DNA of 64,000 nucleotides from Temnothorax longispinosus (lineage: Eukaryota > Arthropoda > Insecta > Hymenoptera > Formicidae). Position 1 is the stretch's first letter. Every line of letters begins with the position of its first letter. The stretch lies in the NCBI RefSeq assembly GCF_030848805.1, contig NC_092365.1:7378001-7442000 (forward strand), given 5' to 3'. The notes under the pieces were generated by a model that saw only the letters and a list, made by a program, of their open reading frames with translations, was not told the DNA's origin and did not search any database. Shown piece by piece: positions 11,144 through 21,600 of the stretch. Position numbers and translations under genes: made by a program.

Positions 11144-11309
11144 TGTAGGATCGTAACGGAAAGAAACACAAGGTTTATAGGAATAAGCGAAAAGAACTTT
11201 TATTAAACAAAGCGCACGAACGTCTTGCCCGTATGGCTTCTCTCGGGAGACTCTTCTCATTCTCTACTCAGCCAAGCGAGGGCGCCGCTGCGTCGCTCGC
11301 GATTCCACA
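11144..11309 (-). repeat. gypsy-A 5' LTR
   Basis: 166 bp, TG...CA, paired with 3,298-3,463; outside it lies the TATA TSD. Confidence 0.95.
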
Positions 11310-11462
11310 TATATGTTCCGGCAAACGGTCCCACAACAGGTGCACGTATCTCCCAAATTGACGCCACAGAAGGACCTTCGGAACGTATTGCAACTCTTCC
11401 GCCGTTAGATTGAGAATTTCGTAACTGTCCACCAGTATGGGAAACACACGGCTGTGAGACAT
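11310..11462 (-). pseudogene. Small conserved Polinton ORF, split by gypsy-A
   Basis: The N-terminal 51 codons (start MSHSRVF) contain LTAEELQYVPKVLLWRQF and WDRLPEH. The next codons are found at 3,283-3,297, beyond gypsy-A and next to the gap. A homologue is complete at 46,941-47,189 (82 residues, LTAEQLKYILKVILLRQF). It is therefore a conserved Polinton gene in both copies, placed divergently from the ATPase. I do not recognise its function; it is predicted helical, without membrane segments. Confidence 0.8.
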
Positions 11463-11674
11463 CTCACCGATGCGCGCGAACGATTCGTTGCTTTTAGAAA
11501 ATAAATTTTTCTCTACGGATACGGCGACACGCTCGCGCTACTTATACCCGCGCGCGAGGCGTTTGCGCACGCGCGACGAAACGAAACGACGTCCGCGCTT
11601 CCCTCCCTTTTTTCCGGCGATCGAGAGACTCATCGCGATCGAACCGAGCGGAAAAACCCGAGAGAGAAAGAGAG
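11463..11674. promoter_or_regulatory. Divergent promoter region between small ORF and ATPase
   Basis: A 212-bp spacer between two divergently transcribed Polinton genes. It has an AT-rich patch (AAATAAATTTT near 11,500) toward the minus-strand gene and a CTTATAC TATA-like site near 11,540 toward the ATPase. The layout is the evidence; exact elements are uncertain. Confidence 0.4.
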
Positions 11675-12397
11675 ATGGCAAACATGCGATTTGTGCGACA
11701 GACGGCGACGTTAGGAGTCTCGAATCTGGACCGCAAAACGTCGGCGGGGTCGGGCGCGACCGAGAGAGGAAACGGAGAATCGCGCCGGCACGGTCCTCTC
11801 CTTCCGAACGTCGTCCGTTGCATCATTTGCGGTCCCTCCAATTGCGGTAAGACGAACGTTCTGCTGAGCCTGCTGGAACAACCGCACGGTCTCCGTTTCG
11901 AGAACGTATACGTGTACTCGAAATCTCTGCAACAACCGAAGTATCGATACCTCGAACGATTGTTCGAGCCTATAGACGAGATCGGCTATCACGCGTTTTC
12001 CGACAATCGCGACGTCGTACCGCCCGACGAGGCGCTTCCCGACTCGGTCTTCGTCTTCGACGACGTGGCCTGCGACAAGCACGACAGAATGAAGGAGTAC
12101 TTTTCTATGGGCCGACATTCGAATATCGATTGCTTCTATCTCTGTCAGACGTACGCCAAGATACCGAAACATCTCGTGCGCAATAACGCAAATCTGCTGA
12201 TTCTGTTCAGGCAGGACGGCACCAATCTGCGACACGTGTACGACGATCACGTGAACATCGACATGTCGTACGACGAGTTTCGCGCCTTCTGTCGCAAGTG
12301 TTGGCGGCGCACCTACGGTTTCGCCGTGATAGACAAGGACAGCGCGTTGCGAGGCGGACGGTACAGACGGGGCTTCCACGACTTTGCCGTGCTGTAG
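11675..12397 (+). CDS. Polinton packaging ATPase (FtsK/HerA type)
   Basis: A 240-residue P-loop ATPase. Walker A is GPSNCGKT near residue 54, followed by NVLLSLLEQ; Walker B is SVFVFDDV near residue 128. A downstream LCQTYAKIPKHLVRNNANLL block is the usual sensor region of the viral A32/Polinton packaging ATPases, which are thought to pump element DNA into capsids. The first 45 residues are basic and low-complexity. It stands divergent from the small ORF and overlaps the end of the next gene's upstream frame. The frame is uninterrupted. Polinton-B keeps only the last third of its homologue (47,228-47,493). Confidence 0.95.
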   Translation: MANMRFVRQTATLGVSNLDRKTSAGSGATERGNGESRRHGPLLPNVVRCIICGPSNCGKTNVLLSLLEQPHGLRFENVYVYSKSLQQPKYRYLERLFEPIDEIGYHAFSDNRDVVPPDEALPDSVFVFDDVACDKHDRMKEYFSMGRHSNIDCFYLCQTYAKIPKHLVRNNANLLILFRQDGTNLRHVYDDHVNIDMSYDEFRAFCRKCWRRTYGFAVIDKDSALRGGRYRRGFHDFAVL

Positions 12398-12431
12398 GGC
12401 CGATCAGTGCGCCTCGCCGAACGACGCGAGT

Positions 12432-13496
12432 ATGAGCGCGATCGTGGAGGAGGGAACCGCGCGAGAGATAGCCAAGACGCGCGCCTCGATTCGCAGGAAG
12501 TACGCCGCTCTCAGGGCCGGGAAAATGGAGAGCAAGATCGCTCTGGAAAAGAGGTACGAGCCTATCGTCAAATCTCTGAAACGGCTCGCCGATGACGTGG
12601 AACGTAGGGGTAAAGGACCGGGCAAGATCGACGACGACGACGGCGCTGGCTTTACGTTCGCGAAAAAGATGAAAGCTACAAAGAGAGCGAAGAAGGACAG
12701 CGAGAACGGCGACGACGACGACGACAATGCTGGCGCCGATCTGGAGCGCGATTACGGGGAGGACGACGACGTATTCGCGCCAATCGGGACAACCACGACG
12801 GCGGAAAAAAGAGAGTCGCGTCCGGCACGGCTGAGTTCGGCTCCCGCGACGACGACCATGATGAGCTCCACGCCGATCCGCGACGATTCGGTCCAGTTTT
12901 TACCCAGAGAACGCGAGATCGTCTCGGAAACGACGACTCCATTTCCCACGTTGGAAACGTCCGCCGGGAAATCTTTGAGTACGGCGGAAAGTCGCGACGT
13001 TCTGACTAGCCAACTAGGACCGTTAGGGCAGGAATACTTGGGCGCTCTTTTGGGCGGCGACAAAAACAAAGAGATCGACACCGTTTATGGAGTGCATTTC
13101 GGCGAGAAAGGCACGATGCTGGGAAACAAGCGATTCAAGCTGAACCCGGATGACTCCATGGTCATCGACGGTGTACCGTACAAAGGTACGCGCGGCCTGT
13201 ACGAGTTGATCTTTATGGGAAAACCCGACGCTAAAATCTACACGGAGAAGGACAAACTAACGTACAAGAGTATACTTTTCTCCACCAGCGCTCACAAACG
13301 CGGCGGCAAAGCCGACAATCCCGTCAAGGGCAACAAGGGACCGAAGTACAAAAATATAATAGCGCCGCTCGTAAACCTGTCTCACAGAGTTGGAACTATG
13401 AAGGGTGCCGGGCTACCGTCGGCCATGCGACTGACCGACAAAGCTATCGATTACGTTCACTGGGACGATCCCAACGAGCTGGTCGATAGACTTTGA
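12432..13496 (+). CDS. Conserved Polinton hypothetical protein (DUF8207-like)
   Basis: About 354 residues from the Met of MSAIVEEGTAREI, the first methionine at the head of the conserved charged helix. The N-terminal third is coiled-coil-like and very charged, with an acidic GDDDDDNAG tract. The C-terminal domain has LGPLGQEYLGALLGGD, TVYGVHFGEKGTMLGNKRF, GTRGLYELIF, and a basic KRGGKADNPVKGNKGPKYKN stretch. This resembles a domain abundant in insect Polintons that I recall being called DUF8207; the name is from memory. Its function is unknown to me. It lies between the ATPase and the fibre-like gene, in the likely virion-related block, so a structural or packaging role is possible. Confidence 0.82.
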   Translation: MSAIVEEGTAREIAKTRASIRRKYAALRAGKMESKIALEKRYEPIVKSLKRLADDVERRGKGPGKIDDDDGAGFTFAKKMKATKRAKKDSENGDDDDDNAGADLERDYGEDDDVFAPIGTTTTAEKRESRPARLSSAPATTTMMSSTPIRDDSVQFLPREREIVSETTTPFPTLETSAGKSLSTAESRDVLTSQLGPLGQEYLGALLGGDKNKEIDTVYGVHFGEKGTMLGNKRFKLNPDDSMVIDGVPYKGTRGLYELIFMGKPDAKIYTEKDKLTYKSILFSTSAHKRGGKADNPVKGNKGPKYKNIIAPLVNLSHRVGTMKGAGLPSAMRLTDKAIDYVHWDDPNELVDRL

Positions 13497-13645
13497 CTGC
13501 TGGACGCCTCTCGTCGGGCCGGCAACGACGCTTACGACAACGAAATTCTGTCGATAATCGAGGAACTTCGCGAGGCCGGTTTCGTCATAAATTGATCGGT
13601 CGCGTCGGTCGCGACGTCAGTGCGAGTCGCGCGCCCGTTAGCGCG

Positions 13646-14628
13646 ATGTCCGTGAACAAATTCAGCATGTCTCTGACGAATCGGGGCAGCGGCGACGGAG
13701 TCGACGGTGCGTCCGCGGTGAGATTGCGCTCCTCGATCGAGTCCCTGCGCAATTACGCGCGCAACAACGCGCTCTTCGTGAGCGAGGATTTTTACGACGC
13801 GAGGGAGCGCAAGATACGAAGAGTTGTCGCGCCGGAGATCGACACGCGACGAACAGGAGTTACGTCGAGGACGCGAACGAACGATCGAAGAAAAGCGCGA
13901 TTGAAGAATTGAACGGTAGGATTGCGGCGGTAGAGAACAAGGCGGAGAGAAATTTGAAGAACGAAATAGCGAAGGTGAGGGACGCGGCGCTCCTCATTCG
14001 TTTAAACTCTTTTGAAGCGGATCAGCACAAGATAAGACACGTAGCCGCGCCGGAAATCGGCACCGACGCGGCGAACAAGACCTACGTAGATGGCGCGATC
14101 GGACGGCTCAAGAAAGTCGTGACCGGTGAGATCGAGAAGAAAAACGCGACCGAAGAATTTAGAAGCGGAATCGCGACGCTGAGGAACGACGCGCTCCGTT
14201 TGGACAAAGAATCTTACGACGCGAGGAAGCGCAGGATACGGCGCGTAGCCGCGCCGGAGGTCGACACCGACGCGACGAACAGGAGCTACGTAGAGGGCGC
14301 GATTGGGCAGCTAAAAAGCGTTTTGATCGAAGAGATCAAGAATAAAAACGCGATCGGAGAATTGGGAAACGGAATCGCGGCGCTGGAAAACGTCGCGCTC
14401 CGTTTGAACGCTCAGGATTCCTACGACGCGTCGGGGCGCAAGATACGACGCGTAGCCGCGCCGGAGGTCGGCGCCGACGCGGCCAACAAGAGGTTCGTCG
14501 AGGAAGCGATCGCGGAACTCGGAAAGACTTTGAGCGACGCGATAAAAGAATTTAAAAAGGAGTCCGTTACCGTGAAAATACCGCGGATAGGCACGAGGTT
14601 GAAATCATCGCGATCAAGACCGTTTTGA
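13646..14628 (+). pseudogene. Modular fibre-like protein with four tail-fibre-type repeats (one frameshift)
   Basis: Starts MSVNKFSMSLTN. About 325 codons carry four modules, beginning near 13,790, 14,008, 14,212 and 14,419 (spacing 207 bp between the last two). Each has a core such as KIRRVAAPEVDTDATNRSYV followed by a helical linker that predicts coiled coil. The core resembles the repeat in phage tail and collar fibres (K-I-x-x-V-x-x-P-x-x-x-x-D-A-x-N-x-x-Y-V), which forms trimeric shafts. A 4-base loss near 13,843 in module 1 shifts the frame; the downstream part stays open from 13,909. It would be a trimeric appendage protein, an inference from the motif. Spacing to the integrase start is 15 bp. 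Confidence 0.75.
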
Positions 14629-14643
14629 AGCTTCTCAAACAAA

Positions 14644-15570
14644 ATGAGCGTGGAAAAACGTAGACTCGTCGAAGAATTGCACGCGTCGGCGCGAAAAAAC
14701 TTTCCTCGCCGCCGCGTCGTGGTGCGCGGTTACGACAACCTGTGGCAGGCCGACGTGGTCGAGATGCGCCCCTATTCGCGCGCAAACGCGGGTCACAATT
14801 ACATTCTGACGGTCATCGATGTGCTGAGCAAGTACGCCTGGGCGATCCCGCTCAAGAGCAAGGGCGGAAAGGAGGTCGCGACGGCTCTCCGAAAGATCTT
14901 TCGCGAGGACGCGCGACACCCCAAGAATCTGCAAACGGACAAAGGAAAGGAATTTTACAACGCCGACGTGCGCAAAATCCTCGAGGAGCGCGAGGTGAAT
15001 CACTACTCCACGTATTCGGTGATGAAAGCGTCGGTGGTGGAGAGATTCAATCGTACGCTGAAAAACGACATGTGGAAGCTCTTCACGCTCCAGGGATCGT
15101 ACAGATGGATAGACTCGCTGCCGCGCCTCTTGTCGAATTACAATTGTCGCAGACACAGAACGATCCGAATGCGTCCGGCGGACGTGACGCCCACCGTCGC
15201 CGAAAAACTACTGCGCACGGTGTACAGTCGCGCGAAGATAGCCGCGCCGGCGAAATTTCGAGTCGGCGATCCGGTGCGCGTGAGCAAATTCAAAACGATC
15301 TTCGAAAAAGGCTACACTCCCAATTGGACCACCGTGATCTTTCGCATAGCCAAAGTACAAAGGACCAATCCCGTTACGTATCTGCTGAAAGACGTTCGCG
15401 GAGAAGCGATAGCCGGAGGATTCTACGAACACGAGTTGCTGCGCGTCTCCAATCCCGACGTCTATCTCGTGGAAAAAGTCCTGCGCAAGCGCGGCAATCG
15501 AGCGTTCGTGAAGTGGCTGGGAATGGACAGTTTGCACAATTCGTGGATAGATAAGGCGTCTGTATTGTAA
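14644..15570 (+). CDS. Polinton integrase with chromodomain
   Basis: 308 residues, uninterrupted. The RNase-H-fold DDE core is visible: first D in WQADVVEM (near residue 37), second D in LQTDKGKEF (near 99), E in VVERFNRTLKND (near 139). A GDPVRVSKFK SH3-like segment follows (near 222). The C-terminus is a chromodomain (VYLVEKVLRKRGNRAFVKWLG, ending in NSWIDKASVL). It would cut Polinton ends and join them to target DNA with a 6-bp stagger, matching the AAAGTG duplication. The N-terminal zinc finger is short or absent. Polinton-B keeps only the last 89 residues of its homologue (47,534-47,800). Confidence 0.96.
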   Translation: MSVEKRRLVEELHASARKNFPRRRVVVRGYDNLWQADVVEMRPYSRANAGHNYILTVIDVLSKYAWAIPLKSKGGKEVATALRKIFREDARHPKNLQTDKGKEFYNADVRKILEEREVNHYSTYSVMKASVVERFNRTLKNDMWKLFTLQGSYRWIDSLPRLLSNYNCRRHRTIRMRPADVTPTVAEKLLRTVYSRAKIAAPAKFRVGDPVRVSKFKTIFEKGYTPNWTTVIFRIAKVQRTNPVTYLLKDVRGEAIAGGFYEHELLRVSNPDVYLVEKVLRKRGNRAFVKWLGMDSLHNSWIDKASVL

Positions 15571-15716
15571 AAAAAAATACTTAGACATTCGTAGAAACGC
15601 GCAACGCTTATTTTATTGTCAATAAAAGTTTACACATTCGTTGGTTTGTTTCTTACGTGTTATTGATTTTTACGATAAAACAATTTTTAAAGCGTATAAT
15701 ATTGTTTCCCCTATTT
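15571..15716. terminator. Convergent poly(A) region between integrase and polB
   Basis: The integrase (plus) and polB (minus) converge here. AATAAA at 15,621-15,626 serves the plus strand, and a TTTATT at 15,612-15,617 gives AATAAA on the minus strand, so the two signals nearly overlap. The sequence drops to AT-rich after the GC-rich genes. Confidence 0.7.
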
Positions 15717-17128
15717 TTACAACGGTATTCCGTAATGTCCCCACGAAAGCGTCTCCTCGCCGTTCGACGTCACGTATCGCTTGTCGTCGTGCGGACTGAG
15801 GGCTAGTTTTTGCTCCGACACGGTGTTAACCTCGTGCAGCGTCGAGCGTATGCACGACTGGCGCGTTTTCAGCTCGCGCGCGTTCCGCAGGCACGCCACG
15901 TAATCCTCGAACGTGATCCTCTTCGCGACTACGTTTCTCTTGACGCCCTTTATTCTCTTGGTGTCGTCGCGTCCGAGTACCTTGTAAGTGTACATCTTCG
16001 CTCTGAGGCCCGCGAACTCCGTCATGATCGCGCCGTTGTTCTCGTCCTTCATCAAACCGGGCACCTTCTTGTTGACGCGCGGCATACCGTGCGCGTTGTT
16101 CTCCGCGTAATCGCTCGTGTCGAACCTGTGTACGTCGCGTTTCATACGCTCGTACGCGTCTTCGCACTCCAGCGAATATATCAGACTGTCCGTATCCGTG
16201 TAAGCAATTCGACAACGATTGCGATAGAGCGGCACCATGTAGTCGTAGTGAAACTCGTAAAGAGACGCGTCTTGGATATCTCGAGAATAGACATACCCAC
16301 GTAGATCGGCTTGTTGAATTTTACCTCGAGCCTTCGCAGCTCGATCGCCACCAGATTCTCCGAGAAGACGCTCCTGCTGTGAAAATTCGGCTTAGCAATC
16401 AACGCCTCCGCGTTGTATCTCCCGTCCCATCGCGTCACGAGACGCACGTCCACGTGATCGCGCACGTTCTCCATAGTCTTGCCGAAGACGGCGTTGTTCA
16501 TCAGTTTGTACAAATTACGTTCGAACTCGTTGCTTGCGCGCGTCCTAAGCGCGGTGTTCAGCTCGATGTAGACGCAAAGCCACGGCGACTGGGCGAATCG
16601 CAGAACGCGACGAACGCGCGTCAGACGCATACCTAGTCGCAGACATTGCTGCAGGTTTCGATAGTGCGTCACGTAGCGTGATTTGTCGTAAAGAGTGGCG
16701 AGCAGTTTCTCCTGGCGCTTACCGGGCGGTTTGTCGCGAGTCGGGCAGATCCGCGTGGGCGTCGTGCAGGTCCCGCGGGTACTCGAAATCCACCTCCAAA
16801 ATGTAACCGACGTCGCTGTCCGCCGGCACGGTCGTCGCGTCGAAATTCTCAGGGTCGTCAAGCCACTGGAAATTCGCGTAGGGCAACGACTCGCTCATAG
16901 CCCAGCCGTACAGATTGTTCACGTCGTAATACATGAGATACGTAGTGGGCTGGGACGAGTCGTGTGTCGGTACGTGCCTGTTGTTGGCTCGCGCGTACCT
17001 GAGCGAACATTGACTGAGGCCGCCGCGTATTCCGCGTTCCACGAACAGCACCATGTCGATGTCGGTGAGCAGCTCGAAACGCACGCCGGTGTACCTCAGC
17101 ATGGCGTCCCACGTGTACCCCGGCAACG
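15717..17128 (-). pseudogene. Polinton-A protein-primed DNA polymerase B, C-terminal part
   Basis: Read on the minus strand in three frames. 16,719-17,126 has TWDAMLRYTGV and palm motif A, YYDVNNLYGWAM. 16,181-16,861 has FAQSPWL and motif B, NLYKLMNNAVFGKTMENV. 15,717-16,238 has the intact catalytic motif C, YTDTDSLIY, and a conserved tail ending HYGIPL. Two frameshifts (near 16,740 and 16,220) break it. It would replicate element DNA from a protein primer. The upper end stops abruptly at TLPGYTW, where the gypsy-B LTR begins. Against Polinton-B, about 480 bp of polymerase is missing at this junction. Confidence 0.93.
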
Positions 17129-17312
17129 TGTAAGGAAAGCGAGGCGCTCGCGGAGATATGTAAGCCGGAAGTCGAGCGAGTGTAAGCCACGCGGCGAGGC
17201 TCAGAGAGAGAATATATATATATCAGAGTGCATTGCATAACGAGTTGTGTATCAGTTCACCCTCTCGCATCCTAAGGCATCCTCGCACCCACGGCAAGAC
17301 GGAGATATTGCA
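17129..17312 (+). repeat. gypsy-B 5' LTR, 5'-truncated
   Basis: Collinear with 21,860-22,043 with few differences. The first 51 bp of the LTR are lost together with adjoining polB sequence. Confidence 0.92.
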
Positions 17313-17314
17313 AT

Positions 17315-17331
17315 TGGCGACAAGGACGATT
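17315..17331 (+). other. gypsy-B primer-binding site
   Basis: TGGCGACAAGGACGATT begins two bases after the LTR end (TTGCA). The TGGCGAC start is common in insect gypsy elements; I cannot name the tRNA with confidence. Confidence 0.6.
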
Positions 17332-17488
17332 GAGCGAGGATTCCCGGGATCGAGAGCCGGGAGCGGCAGTAACCGCGACGAGCGAAAGGCGGCGGACAGC
17401 GGGCCGAACAGCACATGCAACGCCTTGTGATAGGAACTCAGGATATTTGGTGCAACATACGAACGAATATATAATCTCGGGGTAGCGA

Positions 17489-18646
17489 ATGAGCGACACA
17501 AAGCCAAAGAAAGGCGAGACTTCGTCACCGGCACGCAAACTAACAGTGAATGAGGCGCAGCACCTTCTAAAACCAGAGATAATCGCAGAGCTACGGAGAA
17601 GAGGCGTCGACGTCGACGATTCTCGAAGCAGAGACAGTCTACGGGAGCACCTCGTGAGACTAGTGAGGTTAGAGCTCGAGAGCGCGGGCAAAGAGGCCAG
17701 ATCGGCATCCTCGAACACAGTCGGTACGATAGATAAAGCGATTCCAAGGAAAACCGCGGATCGAGGCACGAGCGGCCACGCGGTAGAGGGAGACAGCGAA
17801 AACGTCAACAACGGCGACGGACAGATCGACGATAGTGGCGAGCACGCGAGCAGTGACGACGATATGGCGCTTGACGCGAAAATTTTTTTCAGGCTAGAAT
17901 CGGACGACTGGGAATCATTCACGGAAAGGTTGGAGCTGTTTTTTTTCGCGAAAGACATTACAGAGATGGAAAAAAAGCGAGCACATTTACTGACGCACAT
18001 CGATGAAGACACGTATAAGCTGTTCAAAACCCTGACTGCGCCAGACAAACCAGCGGCAAAAACATACGACGACCTGGTTAAGCTGCTAGCGGGACACCTC
18101 AAACCACCGCCGTCCGAAGTCATGGAGCGTTGCAATTTCAATCGCGCAAAACAGGAGCCAAACGAGACAGTCGCGGAGTTTGCGACACGACTGAGGCTAC
18201 TGGCACTCAACTGCAATTTTGCGAATAACCTGAGCAACGCATTGCGAGATCAATTTGTGTGCGGGATCCACGAGGAGTCAACACGGATCGAATTATTCAA
18301 ACGTGCAAACCTAACGTTTGAAGATGCGTGCAAAGAGGCCACGGCGAGAGAGAGCGCGATGAAGAACGCAACAGGAGCATTACAATCGCTGTCAAACAAA
18401 AATTTCAAACACGAAAGTTTTGCCATGGACCAACAAAAAAATCGCAAGCCTCGGTACAAGCAACAAAACAAGCGCGCAAGCGGGCCAGCGATCAAGTGCA
18501 AGCGCAACAAGCAAGCACGCAACGCATGGGCAGATCGACGTGTTACTGCTGTGGAGAAAATGGGCATGAGACAAAATCATGCAAGTATCGAGACAAGAGT
18601 TGCAACTTCTGCCACAACAAAGGTCACCTGGAACGGGCCTGCATAA
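17489..18646 (+). CDS. gag: gypsy-B Gag
   Basis: 385 codons. The N-terminal part has a SAP-like segment (PEIIAELRRRGVDVDD near residues 29-45), then an acidic linker. The gag core has FRLESDDWESFTERLELFF near 131 and ETVAEFATRLRLLALNC near 227. The basic tail runs in a different frame from the two CCHC knuckles, which are read in the pol frame (CYCCGENGHETKSC near 18,545), so the gag end may be frameshifted or the knuckles may be made only in Gag-Pol. It packages element RNA. Confidence 0.9.
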   Translation: MSDTKPKKGETSSPARKLTVNEAQHLLKPEIIAELRRRGVDVDDSRSRDSLREHLVRLVRLELESAGKEARSASSNTVGTIDKAIPRKTADRGTSGHAVEGDSENVNNGDGQIDDSGEHASSDDDMALDAKIFFRLESDDWESFTERLELFFFAKDITEMEKKRAHLLTHIDEDTYKLFKTLTAPDKPAAKTYDDLVKLLAGHLKPPPSEVMERCNFNRAKQEPNETVAEFATRLRLLALNCNFANNLSNALRDQFVCGIHEESTRIELFKRANLTFEDACKEATARESAMKNATGALQSLSNKNFKHESFAMDQQKNRKPRYKQQNKRASGPAIKCKRNKQARNAWADRRVTAVEKMGMRQNHASIETRVATSATTKVTWNGPA

Positions 18647-21600
18647 AGAAGAAGAAGCTGTCGAACAAATTTTTGCAGGAAGAGCACAGCGACACGAAGG
18701 ACGAGAGCAACAGTGAAGGCAGCCGAGAAAGCAGCACATCCAGAAGCAACAACTACCTCGATTTTTTCAACATGGACTTCAAGATGAATGTACACCACAG
18801 CGACGCAACCAGGGCGGACCCAATGTTTCTCGATGTAAAGATTAACGGTCAATTAATCAAAATGGAATTTGACTCAAGTACATACTTTAGCGTAATGTCT
18901 GAAGGTTTTGTCAAACGTAAATTCAAAAATATTAACATTGAAAAATCAGGGATAAATCTGCTCACGTATGAAGACAATTCAATGGAGCCACTGGGCCAGT
19001 TAAAAAACCTTAAGGTCAATTTTAATAACGTCACTAAAATTTTACATTGCATAGTATTGAAGGGAAACAAAGTCCCATTAATAGGAAGACAATGGCTCTC
19101 AGCGTTTGGGCTGTGGCCATTAAAGTCACTCAGCAGTTCAGACATTGCGTTAAATAACAAACAGGCGATACATAAGTTGCAGACGAACGACGTACGCGAC
19201 AAACTATTAACTGAATTCGAAGTATTATTCAGCAATACGCCAGGCGTATACAACAAGCGTAGCGTTCAAATCCATGTAAAGCCAAACACCAAACCAGTCG
19301 CACTCGGAGCAAGGCATGTACCGTACGCGTTAAAGCCAAAAATCGAGCAGGAACTGGAACGGTTAGTCAAGTTAGGCCATCTGGAAAAGGTAGAGTTGAG
19401 CGAATGGGCAACCCCCATTGTACCGGTACTAAAGGGTAACGATCAGGTGAGAATTTGTGGAGATTTTAAGGTTACATTGAACCCGCATCTGAAGGTAACT
19501 AAACGTCCTTTTCCGCGAATCGACGACATCTTTGCAGTAATGCGGAGCGGCTCAACATTTTCTCAGCTGGATCTCCCACACGCATACATGCAAGTACCAA
19601 TTGACGTAGAGTCTCGGAAATATCTCACAATCGCGACGCATGCCGGCCTGTTTCGATACGCAAAAATGATAGAAGGTACAGCCCTTGCTCCAGGCGAGTT
19701 TGTACAAATCATGGAGGAATGTTTACAAGGAATCCCTAATACTATCGCGTACATGGATAACATTTACGTAACGGGCAAAACGACTGAGAAACATTTTGAA
19801 AATTTGAGACTGGTTTGCCACAGGCTAACGGAGCGCGGATTAAGACTAAACAAAGATAAATGCGATTTCATGAAAGAGCGCATAGATATTCTGGGATTTG
19901 TGATAGACAAAGACGGCCTGCACAAATCCAAAACGAAGGTTAAAGCGATGTACGAAACGCCGCGGCCGGAAAACACTAAACAGCTGGTCTCATTCCTTGG
20001 GCTAATCAACTTCTACGCGAGGTTTTTAAAAAACAGATCAGATAAGTTACGACCGCTTTTTGATTGCGCAAATAAAGAAGTTTTCGAATGGACCAAGGAG
20101 TGCAAGAAGGCTTTTTGGTGGGTTAAAAACGAGATGATTTCCCCGCGAGTCCTAGCGCACTATAATCCAGACGAGCAACTGATACTAGCGTGCGACGCGT
20201 CCCACTACGGGCTCTCAGCGATTCTGTCACACAAATACAAAGACGGCACGGAACGGCCAATCGCTTTCGCGTCGAAACGTATTCCAGAAAAAGAGCTGAA
20301 CAGGGCAATAAACGACAAAGAGGCAAGCGCCATCGTTTTCGGATTCGTTAAATTCTACGATTTTGTTTACGGTCGCAAAATAACTCTGCGCACCGATCAT
20401 AAACCGCTTGAAACCATTTTCGGCACAAAGAAAGGCATACCACTAACGGCGGCAACTAGATTACAACGCTGGGCAATTTTCGTGTCAGGGTTCGAGTATG
20501 ACATCGAATGGATTAAATCAGAACAAAACGGGAATTGTGACGCGCTATCGCGGTTACCTATTGAGGACAAAACGGACATATTTGAATCAGACGTTACACA
20601 ACTTCATTTCATTACCGAGGGCGCGAAAATAATAGACTACGGGACTGTTGTCCACGAGACAAAACGGGATCGGGTCTTATCGCGAATAACAAGGTTCTGC
20701 ATTTTCGGTTGGCCCACGAATAATAAAGAGCTCCCCGAGGAAGAGAAACAGTTTTTCACGAAGCGTTATGAATTATCGGTTGAAAATAATTGTTTATTCT
20801 GGGGATATCGAATAGTCATACCGGATAAGTTACGAGGTCGAATTCTAGATGACCTACATTTGTCGCATCTAGGAACGGTCAAAATGAAAGCGTTAGCGCG
20901 GTCTTACGTGTGGTGGCCCGGCATTGACACCGATATTGAAAATATGACAAACCAGTGTAAGACATGCGTGGAAAATCGGAAAGCACCACCACACGCGCTA
21001 CTTACACCATGGCCGTGGCCAGAAGGAGCATGACACAGAATACACTGCGATTTTCTGGGCCCTTTCCTTGGGGACATGTACTTAATCGTAATAGACTCCT
21101 TCTCAAAATGGCCAGAGGTATACAATTTTAAACAGGACACAAGAGCATGTAAACTCGTGAAAGTTTTCCAGGAATTATTCGCGCGACACGGGTTATGTGC
21201 CCACGTAGTCACGGATAACAGAACAAACTTCGCAAGCGCAGAATTCAACGAATTCTTAGGTCGATTTAAAGTCAACCACAGTTTTTCACCACCGCACCAC
21301 CCTGCGACAAACGGAGCAGCGGAAAACTTTGTCGGGACATTTAAGGACAAGGTCTCAAAAATTGTAAAAGGGGGGAAAAGGGTGGACACGGCGGTGAACC
21401 AGTTCCTTTTTGACTATCGCAGTACACCACATTGTACGACGGGCAAATCACCGGCGTACCTGTTATACGGACGCGAGCTCCGAACGCGTTTTGATCTGCT
21501 TCGCAGATCTGACCGAACTTGCGCACTAAAGTCAGCGAGAAGCAAGGCGCACAAATGGGGTCTCGAACACGGGCGCGAAGGGTAGAATTGTCAGTGGGGG

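Larger units (their letters stand above)
3298..11309 (-). mobile_element. Ty3/gypsy LTR retrotransposon (gypsy-A), nested in Polinton-A
   Basis: Two 166-bp LTRs (3,298-3,463 and 11,144-11,309) begin TGTAGG and end CCACA on the plus strand, and are flanked by a TATA TSD (3,294-3,297 and 11,310-11,313). The element reads on the minus strand: PBS, gag with CCHC knuckles, then protease, RT, RNase H and integrase. The order RT-RNase H-integrase is that of Ty3/gypsy. It interrupts the small conserved Polinton ORF. It was in turn interrupted by inserts at 5,874-7,794 and 8,490-9,513. RT and integrase motifs survive, but pol has a frameshift near 5,548-5,560 and a stop at 3,662. Confidence 0.95.

Noticed and set aside
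12404..13081. Long minus-strand frames opposite the ATPase, hypothetical and integrase genes
   Set aside because: Shadow frames caused by high GC content; the plus-strand frames carry the motifs.
17272..18237. 321-codon minus-strand frame over gypsy-B gag
   Set aside because: Antisense of gag; no domain features.
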